Assembly (NCBI GenBank): GCA_964451885.1
Contig: CAYVJW010000057.1
Location: 1 to 9,930, forward strand
DNA: 9,930 nucleotides
Source of the DNA: CAYVJW01 sp964451885
GTDB lineage: Bacteria > Patescibacteriota > Gracilibacteria > UBA4473
Direction of reading: 5' to 3'
Shown here: positions 6,501 through 9,930 of the stretch, piece after piece
Layout of the letters: the number at the start of each line of letters is the position of its first letter
Position numbering within the stretch: position 1 is the first letter of the stretch
Translations under genes and position numbers: made by a program
Notes under the pieces: generated by a model
The model's input: the letters and a program-made list of their open reading frames with translations, nothing else
Database searches by the model: none
Told to the model about the DNA's origin: nothing

Positions 6501-6709
6501 CGGCTTTTACTTCTGTGATCGGGCTGCTACCTATATTGATTTCCACTGGTGTAGGAGCGGAAGTGCAGAAGCCTTTAGCTGTTGTTGTCGTTGGAGGGTT
6601 AATTACTTCTATTGCAATGACATTGCTGGTGATTCCGGTTTTCTTTGAAATGTTGAGGAAAAAGGCACTTTCCAAAAAGGGTATTATTCGTGGGATTTTG
6701 AACAGCTAA
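3536..6709 (+). CDS. cusA: CusA-like Cu(I)/Ag(I) heavy-metal RND efflux pump
   Basis: A 1057-residue RND transporter of the heavy-metal (HME) family, driving proton-coupled metal export across the cytoplasmic membrane. Twelve membrane segments are seen: one near 13-33, five between about 345 and 508, then 541-560 and five more after about 877, with two large external loops. Family blocks include TNWSGQTPKNIEDQITYPLT (51-70), the proton-relay GTMVD (Asp410) in TM4, and FMPPLDEGAIMYMPMTVP. Met577, Met627 and Met676 align by eye, each with an offset of 4, with E. coli CusA Met573, Met623 and Met672, the periplasmic Cu/Ag ligands, so Cu(I)/Ag(I) is favoured over Zn/Co/Ni. Glu943 matches CusA Glu939. 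Two repeat insertions lie in frame: an AAATTCCAA repeat (residues 146-156) and a 28-bp palindrome (residues 425-433), both in loops that vary in the family. Its adaptor is at 780-2471. Confidence 0.95.
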   Translation: MINTLIAYALKNRFLTAVTFVILMGFGIFALFQTPVDAIPDLSENQVIVMTNWSGQTPKNIEDQITYPLTVGMQGLPDVKAVRSSSMLGVSMVTVIFEDDTNIYFARNRVTERLNVIKGQLPNGVQPVLGPDATGVGHIFMYTLGNSKFQAPNSKQYTLTELRSLQDFTVRYALQSVPGVAEVASIGGYVKTYQVVLDPIKLDQHDIKLSQVVQAVKMANNNVSGKVLEYGEREIAVQGIGFFENTNEIRKVVLGMRSDGIPLTLNDVGTVRIGGAFRRGILADDEEEKVGGIIVMRYGENPLEVIDAVKERIAEVEKSLPAGIIIEPFYDRTTLIKNSVRTLRDILFQMLIITAIVLWVFLLHGRATIITSIALGFGVLMAFLSMYVFKIPSNIMSLGGIAIAIGTMVDSIIVVTENAYQKLLVETRRGVSLQTMGARLQIILQSTKEVGAPIVFAILIICISFVPIFALEGMEGKLFRPLAFTNIFAMMGALMASLFFVPTFCLYLLKGNFKEDHEIPAVRTLQSWYEPLLRKTLNARKKVFIIIGVLVSLTIGLGTQIGSEFMPPLDEGAIMYMPMTVPDVSERKVRELLIETNHIFSEIPEVENVVGKAGRADTATDPAPLAMLETFITLKPKSEWRKGMTKEKLIGEMNAKINIPNLWNGFTQPIIGRIDMVSTGIRSQVGIKIFGDDAKKLEELAIEVEQLMLNVPGATGVVAIRTSGLKYLNIDLDEEKLALYGISKKEALNLVEIGIGGKVIAMTIEGREKYGIEVKYARPFREDIADIKGLSLTGNNGEKIPLSAVAEISMEDGAAALISENAKLRGATQLNVSGRDLMSFIEEAKTYLDENLILPPGYWVEFDGQYKNQIRAKKKLSWLVPSVIVLIFLMLFLAYKDFGLVSIVMLAIPLSLIGGIVALWLAQFNFSVAVWVGFIALFGNAVETGVVIVLYLENSLKEYIKKHTHITKSHLHDAILEGATTRLRPVLMTAFTSVIGLLPILISTGVGAEVQKPLAVVVVGGLITSIAMTLLVIPVFFEMLRKKALSKKGIIRGILNS
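3970..4003 (+). repeat. AAATTCCAA direct-repeat element inside cusA
   Basis: Three copies of AAATTCCAA lie at 3970-3978, 3977-3985 and 3991-3999, with a GCACC spacer before the third. They are translated as NSKFQAPNSKQ, between YTLG and YTLTELRSLQDF, where CusA homologues have only a short variable turn. From memory, the same A/C-rich unit (reverse reading FGIWCLEFGI) recurs in CPR genomes; I cannot confirm this here. Confidence 0.7.
4808..4835 (+). repeat. 28-bp perfect palindrome (GTAGAGAC type) inside cusA
   Basis: The left half is GTAGAGACACGCCG and the right half is its exact reverse complement. It is read in frame as VETRRGVSL (residues 425-433), in the cytoplasmic loop after the TM4 proton-relay helix, a loop of variable length in CusA proteins. 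Its sequence is unrelated to the GAAGGCGA palindromes. It starts with GTAG, the tetranucleotide found at the foot of REP elements used by known RAYTs. Confidence 0.88.
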
Positions 6710-6741
6710 CACGGAACACTTTAAACTTGTGCAAATTAACC

Positions 6742-6776
6742 TTGTTATTTGAAGTATTATACTATATAATACCAGT
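6742..6776 (+). promoter_or_regulatory. Strong sigma-70-type promoter giving a probably leaderless mRNA
   Basis: TTGTTA (6742-6747), a 17-bp spacer and a perfect TATAAT (6765-6770). Only six bases lie between the -10 box and the ATG at 6777, so the expected start of transcription falls on or next to the A of the start codon. This predicts a leaderless transcript for the ATPase gene. No ribosome binding site is present. Confidence 0.75.
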
Positions 6777-7931
6777 ATGATTACCCAAAGAAAATCCTTG
6801 CCAATTATTAAAAAGTCGCTTCAAAACTTTCCTGTTGTCACTCTATTAGGCTCTAGGCAAGTAGGGAAAACAACGCTTGCAAAGCAAATTATGAAAAAAC
6901 AAAACGCAAATTCCATATACTTGGATCTTGAGTTGCCATCGGATTACCTCAAGCTGGAAGAAGCGGAAATCTACTTAAAAGAGCACCAGGATAAATTGAT
7001 TATCATAGACGAGGTTCAACGAAAACCGACTCTTTTTCCTATTATTCGTGCGCTTGTAGACCAAAATAATAACATGGGACGATTTTTACTTTTGGGGTCT
7101 TCTTCACCGGACATCACCAAACAAGCATCAGAATCTCTTGCCGGAAGAACCAAATATCATGTTCTGCATCCTTTTTCTCTAGAAGAGATTGGAGTATCTC
7201 AATTTAAAAAACTCTGGACTGATGGAGGGTACCCCAAAAGCTACCTTCCCTCGGATCCGCAAGTAAGCCTCGATTGGAGGGAGGCATTTATCCGTACCTT
7301 TCTGGAACGAGATATTCCACAATTTGGAATCCAAGTCCCTGCTATACAACTAAGAAGGTTTTGGACAATGCTGGCTCATATCAATGGACAACTTTGGAAT
7401 TCCGGCCCCATTTCCAGAAGCTTGGGAGTGGTTAATTCAACTGTAAAGCACTATCTGGACATACTAAATGATACCTACATGATTCGACAGTTACTTCCGT
7501 ACCATGCAAATATAAAAAAAAGGCTCATAAAATCTCCAAAAGTATATTTTCGAGATACGGGACTACTACACTCACTTCTGAATGTAACTTCATACGAATT
7601 ACTCCAGTCAAATCCTTATCTCGGAGCTTCCTGGGAAGGGTTTGTAATCGAACAAATCATAGCCATTCTGCCGGAATCAAATCAGTATTTCTTCTACAAA
7701 TCCGTTGCCGGTGCGGAAATTGATTTAATAATTGTAGATAAAACAGGCAGGTTAACAGCGATAGAAATTAAATATTCCCTCAGCCCCAAACCTACTCGTG
7801 GATTTTGGATTGCCTGTGATGATCTAAATATCGACCAATCCTTCGTTGTTTATCCGGGGAAGGAGTCTTATCCGCTCAATAATAAATGCCGAACGTTACC
7901 AATTACTGATATTGCACAATTGAATTCATAA
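6777..7931 (+). CDS. AAA family ATPase with DUF4143 (AAA_14/DUF4143 protein)
   Basis: A 384-residue full-length member of the widespread ATPase family with an N-terminal AAA_14 domain and a C-terminal DUF4143 domain. Walker A is GSRQVGKT (25-32), Walker B is LIIIDE (74-79), and a sensor-1-like LLLGSSS follows (104-110). DUF4143 starts near WREAFIRTFLERDI (167-180), with a winged-helix-like segment SRSLGVVNSTVKHYLDIL (213-230). Near the end, E314-I-D316 and E330-I-K332 form a D-x13-E-x-K pattern like the PD-(D/E)xK nuclease core. The cellular role of this family is unsettled; many members are accessory genes, and some are proposed to act in defence or as DNA-binding NTPases. It has its own promoter directly upstream. 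Its stop codon overlaps by 6 bp the end of the convergent gene. Confidence 0.93.
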   Translation: MITQRKSLPIIKKSLQNFPVVTLLGSRQVGKTTLAKQIMKKQNANSIYLDLELPSDYLKLEEAEIYLKEHQDKLIIIDEVQRKPTLFPIIRALVDQNNNMGRFLLLGSSSPDITKQASESLAGRTKYHVLHPFSLEEIGVSQFKKLWTDGGYPKSYLPSDPQVSLDWREAFIRTFLERDIPQFGIQVPAIQLRRFWTMLAHINGQLWNSGPISRSLGVVNSTVKHYLDILNDTYMIRQLLPYHANIKKRLIKSPKVYFRDTGLLHSLLNVTSYELLQSNPYLGASWEGFVIEQIIAILPESNQYFFYKSVAGAEIDLIIVDKTGRLTAIEIKYSLSPKPTRGFWIACDDLNIDQSFVVYPGKESYPLNNKCRTLPITDIAQLNS

Positions 7932-8756
7932 CTTCATAATTATCTCCGCCACAGACTCTCTCACCTCATCCCCCCTCTTCACCTCTGAAACAAAGGTTTC
8001 AAACAGTATTCTCTGAGCTGGTGTTTCATATTCCGTCTTTATTCGAATAGCCTGAATCAGCACATCCTCATATTTCATTCCTTGAATATCAAGACATTCC
8101 ATTGGTTTTAGTCGTTTACCTGGATTTTGTTCTTGTGGATCATGATGAAATGCCCATAACCTCACTCTTGGGTTTTCCTGAGCCTTTTTGAAAGCTTTTT
8201 CAGATAGGATTTTACCGCTTGATATGAGGCGGGAATGAGAGATGCGATGATCTATTCTGAACTTTGGATCCGAGGGTTCTTTGGGATTGCGCTTTGATCC
8301 TAATGTCACTTTTCTCCGTTCTCGAGGGAAGGCAATCCTCTTTTTATTAGGGAGCCCTAGTTCTCTTTCTCTTACAGGAGGCCTTACTCCACTTGGAGAA
8401 GGGATTTCTACGTATCCTGTGTCAGTAATCCCTTTTGACAAAATAAATTCAGCCGACTTTCGAGCCAAATAGTCCGTTGTTTCTTCAGGCGGGTCTCCCC
8501 AATCGGAATCTATTTTGGTAGCCATTGCCAATTCAAAAACTACTCTTGCTTCTTCCGGGAAACCAGAAATCATCTGTGAATGGTTTCCCTCCAGAACTTG
8601 TCTCCTGAATTTTTTAAATGCTACAGAATCACCCCCGCCTGCTTGAGCTTCCCATCCTCGCACGTACTCTCGAGCCGGAACAGCTTTCTCCTGAAAATAT
8701 GCCTGAAATTCTTCAGGAGAAAATGGTGTCTGTGAATGTTCTTTAGGATATTCCAT
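7926..8756 (-). CDS. Hypothetical protein, 276 residues
   Basis: No family recognised. It is a soluble, charged protein with no signal peptide or membrane segment. The N-terminal part is acidic and aromatic (SPEEFQAYFQEKAVPAREYV). The centre is basic and Pro-rich (about 120-170, with KKRIAFPRERRKVTLGSKRN). The C-terminal part has His- and Trp-containing segments (RIDHRISHSRLIS, VRLWAFHHDP) and ends in a probable helix (TFVSEVKRGDEVRESVAEII). The basic centre could bind nucleic acid, but that is a guess. The ATG (complement of 8754-8756) follows the 79-residue gene after 10 bp, so the two form an operon. Its TGA stop and the ATPase gene's TAA share the sequence TCATAA, a tail-to-tail overlap of 6 bp. 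Confidence 0.75.
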   Translation of the reverse strand: MEYPKEHSQTPFSPEEFQAYFQEKAVPAREYVRGWEAQAGGGDSVAFKKFRRQVLEGNHSQMISGFPEEARVVFELAMATKIDSDWGDPPEETTDYLARKSAEFILSKGITDTGYVEIPSPSGVRPPVRERELGLPNKKRIAFPRERRKVTLGSKRNPKEPSDPKFRIDHRISHSRLISSGKILSEKAFKKAQENPRVRLWAFHHDPQEQNPGKRLKPMECLDIQGMKYEDVLIQAIRIKTEYETPAQRILFETFVSEVKRGDEVRESVAEIIMKL

Positions 8757-8766
8757 GCCTGCTTTT

Positions 8767-9006
8767 CTACGATTGTTTTGTAAGAATTGCTATCATAAGA
8801 TTGGCATATTTTGCCTTTAATTCTTTCGAAGCGTCCTCGCTTCTGAGCATTCTTAATATTGCCGATTCGGTTCCCTCTTTAAGTTTCCCCCTCCTCCGTT
8901 CTTCCTCCACTCGTGCATTAAACATTTCTTCATCTTCCGGATTTTCCCAAAAATGCCTTACTTCCCAAAAAGAAGATGTGTTGTCGACAGGTTGTAAACT
9001 TTCCAT
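8767..9006 (-). CDS. Hypothetical protein, 79 residues
   Basis: No family recognised. The chosen start (MESLQPVD, complement of 9004-9006) gives a hydrophilic, helical protein with Trp-containing segments (SFWEVRHFWENPEDEEMF), a highly charged stretch (ARVEEERRRGKLKEG) and a helical C-terminal half. A longer ORF opens at 9093, but its extra 29 residues are hydrophobic and low in quality and come from AT-rich intergenic sequence, so the shorter start is preferred. It lies 10 bp upstream of the 276-residue gene in the same direction, suggesting cotranscription and perhaps a joint function. Charged small protein plus larger partner is a layout seen in toxin-antitoxin or regulator pairs, but no sequence feature confirms this. 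Confidence 0.65.
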   Translation of the reverse strand: MESLQPVDNTSSFWEVRHFWENPEDEEMFNARVEEERRRGKLKEGTESAILRMLRSEDASKELKAKYANLMIAILTKQS

Positions 9007-9127
9007 GATTTTTAAAATTAAGATGCAATTAATATTTTCTAAATAAATACTTACATGAATCACCATTAAATAAACATGAAAATAATTTCCCAAAAAATGG
9101 ATGAGTTAAGCTTCTTTTCATGCCATT

Positions 9128-9208
9128 TTAGTTCACAGCATTAAGATAACATGCTTCACAATAAACCTGCTCAAATTCTTTTCCGGATATGACACAGGTT
9201 TTCTTCAT
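9128..9208 (-). CDS. Possible 26-residue Cys microprotein
   Basis: The ORF starts at ATG (complement of 9206-9208), ends at TAA, and encodes a peptide beginning MKKTCVISGKEFE and continuing to YCEACYLNAVN. Cys5, then Cys17-x2-Cys20, looks like a degraded or minimal zinc knuckle. The N-terminal phrase resembles the CxxSGKEF opening of small zinc-finger proteins common in CPR genomes (from memory). It may be a remnant of a longer gene. Chance cannot be excluded at this length. Confidence 0.35.
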   Translation of the reverse strand: MKKTCVISGKEFEQVYCEACYLNAVN

Positions 9209-9223
9209 AAAAAATTTTGCAAA

Positions 9224-9256
9224 AGTGATTCACTAGTGATACAATTAAAATATACT
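9224..9256 (+). promoter_or_regulatory. Toxin-antitoxin promoter with operator-like half-sites
   Basis: TTCACT (9229-9234), a 16-bp spacer and TATACT (9251-9256) form a plausible promoter for the antitoxin-toxin operon, with about 10 bases of leader before ATG 9273. Three alternating half-sites overlap the -35: AGTGA (9224-9228), TCACT (9230-9234) and AGTGA (9235-9239), the last two forming the perfect palindrome TCACTAGTGA. Such an array suits binding by ribbon-helix-helix dimers, so autoregulation by the antitoxin is likely. Confidence 0.55.
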
Positions 9257-9272
9257 AAACAATTACTCCAAA

Positions 9273-9509
9273 ATGGCTACTACTAAAAAACGGATTCCGG
9301 TTACTATCCCCCCGGACATCGAACCTTTGTTGAATGAATTTGCTCATAATCATGGATTGTCTCTTTCTCATACTATTGCTTTGCTCACCAGATATGGTTT
9401 GGAATTGGCAGAGGATGAATATTTTGGAAAGTTAGCGGATGAATTAGATGAAAAAACAACGAAATTTATCTCCCATAAAAAATTTTGGGATAAAGTACTC
9501 CCTTCATGA
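9273..9509 (+). CDS. Ribbon-helix-helix antitoxin
   Basis: A 78-residue small DNA-binding protein. The N-terminal 45 residues fit a ribbon-helix-helix fold: a short strand (KKRIPVTIPPD, 5-15), helix A (IEPLLNEFAHNHG, 16-28) and helix B (SLSHTIALLTRYGLELAED, 30-48). The C-terminal tail (FISHKKFWDKVLPS) is the kind of extension that wraps and blocks a RelE/ParE toxin. It overlaps the toxin gene by 4 bp (ATGA, 9506-9509), indicating translational coupling and a single operon. It should neutralise the toxin and repress its own promoter through the half-sites at 9224-9239. No Shine-Dalgarno motif is seen. Confidence 0.85.
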   Translation: MATTKKRIPVTIPPDIEPLLNEFAHNHGLSLSHTIALLTRYGLELAEDEYFGKLADELDEKTTKFISHKKFWDKVLPS

Positions 9510-9790
9510 ATAAATATGAGGTTGTTTATGGTGATTTGATTAATTCTAAGAATTTGAAAAAATTCTCTCCACAAGTATTGAAGAAAATAAAACAAAGCAT
9601 TGACGCTAAACTTACTACCCAACCAGAGCTTTTTGGCAAACCCTTACGAAAATCTCTGAGAGGTTTTCGACGAATGAGAATCTCTGATTTTCGAGTTATT
9701 TTTAAAATTGAGAAAAAAGTAGTGAAGATTGTGTTTATTGGAAAAAAACCGGATGTTTATAAACATTTTTTGAGAAAATTGAAGCCTTGA
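9506..9790 (+). CDS. RelE/ParE-superfamily toxin
   Basis: A 94-residue basic protein with the RelE/ParE layout: an N-terminal strand (KYEVVYGD), a helical hairpin (NSKNLKKFSPQVLKKIKQSIDAKL, 13-36), then the conserved block GKPLRKSLRGFRRMRISDFRVIF (44-66) and a final strand and tail (VVKIVFIGKKPDVYKHFLRKL). Arg residues in RRMRISDFR and Tyr85 in DVYK lie where RelE-type mRNA interferases carry their functional residues, but ParE-type gyrase poisons share this block, so the target cannot be decided from sequence. The start ATG overlaps the antitoxin stop. TGA terminates it at 9788-9790. Length is typical and there is no sign of damage. Confidence 0.88.
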   Translation: MNKYEVVYGDLINSKNLKKFSPQVLKKIKQSIDAKLTTQPELFGKPLRKSLRGFRRMRISDFRVIFKIEKKVVKIVFIGKKPDVYKHFLRKLKP

Positions 9791-9830
9791 TTTATTCATC
9801 CAATCTCTTTCTCAACCACCTTATAATGTT

Positions 9831-9911
9831 ATGAACAAAACTTCAGAAAGTGTGGAAAATTACGCTTCCAAGTACTTACCCCAAGTTCGACAAATATTTT
9901 GTACACATTAG
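9831..9911 (+). CDS. Possible 26-residue ORF or truncated gene start
   Basis: A TATAAT box (9822-9827) lies three bases before an ATG opening 26 codons (MNKTSESVENYASKYLPQVR and six more) that end in TAG inside a hairpin. The composition is protein-like, with a helical NYASKYLPQVRQIF segment. It may be the start of a gene cut short, a real microprotein, or chance. The -10 box is too close to the ATG for normal initiation upstream of it. Confidence 0.25.
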   Translation: MNKTSESVENYASKYLPQVRQIFCTH

Positions 9912-9929
9912 CTCCCAGAGAGGGCTAAT
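9907..9929 (+). terminator. Hairpin at the window edge (terminator or palindromic repeat)
   Basis: ATTAGC (9907-9912) pairs with GCTAAT (9924-9929); after a bulged T, CC pairs with GG around a CAGAGA loop. The sequence is cut one base later, so a T-tract cannot be checked. It could end the toxin-antitoxin transcript or be another palindromic element. Confidence 0.35.
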
Positions 9930-9930
9930 C

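Noticed and set aside
9007..9093. N-terminal extension of the 79-residue protein to a start at 9093
   Set aside because: The extra 29 residues are hydrophobic and derive from very AT-rich intergenic DNA. The internal Met start at 9006 gives a consistent hydrophilic protein.
1..9930. Use of an alternative genetic code (UGA as glycine)
   Set aside because: TGA ends the antitoxin, toxin and 276-residue genes at natural lengths, and no in-frame TGA is needed to complete any gene.

Overview
The window looks like a chromosomal segment of a moderately AT-rich bacterium, possibly of the Patescibacteria/CPR type (for example Peregrinibacteria). This placement is an inference. It rests on small gene sizes, the near absence of Shine-Dalgarno motifs, the AAATTCCAA repeat and CPR-style small Cys motifs. 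TGA ends several genes, so the UGA-to-glycine codes of Gracilibacteria and Absconditabacteria are unlikely. No rRNA, tRNA or CRISPR array was seen.

Positions 1-6709 hold a probable Cu(I)/Ag(I) efflux locus. It runs: a small secreted Cys/Asp-rich protein (118-504), a terminator-like hairpin, a 62-residue lipoprotein (579-767), a long-hairpin membrane fusion protein (780-2471) and a CusA-like heavy-metal RND pump (3536-6709). The pump keeps the three cleft methionines known from E. coli CusA. No outer-membrane channel gene is present. Fusion-protein and pump genes, normally adjacent, are separated by about 1.06 kb that holds a REP-associated tyrosine transposase (RAYT, 2522-3088) and a divergent 109-residue Cys-containing protein (complement 3133-3462).

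The most notable signal is a set of palindromic elements lying inside reading frames without breaking them. A 30-bp perfect palindrome occurs identically, in the same frame, in the fusion-protein gene and in the RAYT gene. A related longer hairpin (arms starting GTTGAAGGCGA) lies 69 bp upstream in the fusion-protein gene. A different 28-bp perfect palindrome (GTAGAGAC...GTCTCTAC) and an AAATTCCAA-type repeat sit in variable parts of the pump gene. This resembles the Rickettsia palindromic elements found within proteins, here next to a candidate mobilising enzyme.

Positions 6710-9930 are an accessory region. It holds an AAA ATPase/DUF4143 protein with a near-ideal promoter that predicts a leaderless mRNA (6777-7931). 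A convergent two-gene operon of unknown proteins follows (complement 7926-8756 and 8767-9006), then a possible 26-residue Cys micro-ORF (complement 9128-9208). Last come a ribbon-helix-helix/RelE-type toxin-antitoxin pair with an operator-like site (9224-9790), a short ORF and a hairpin at the edge. No gene-free stretch exceeds 300 bases; the longest (9007-9272) holds the micro-ORF and the toxin-antitoxin promoter.
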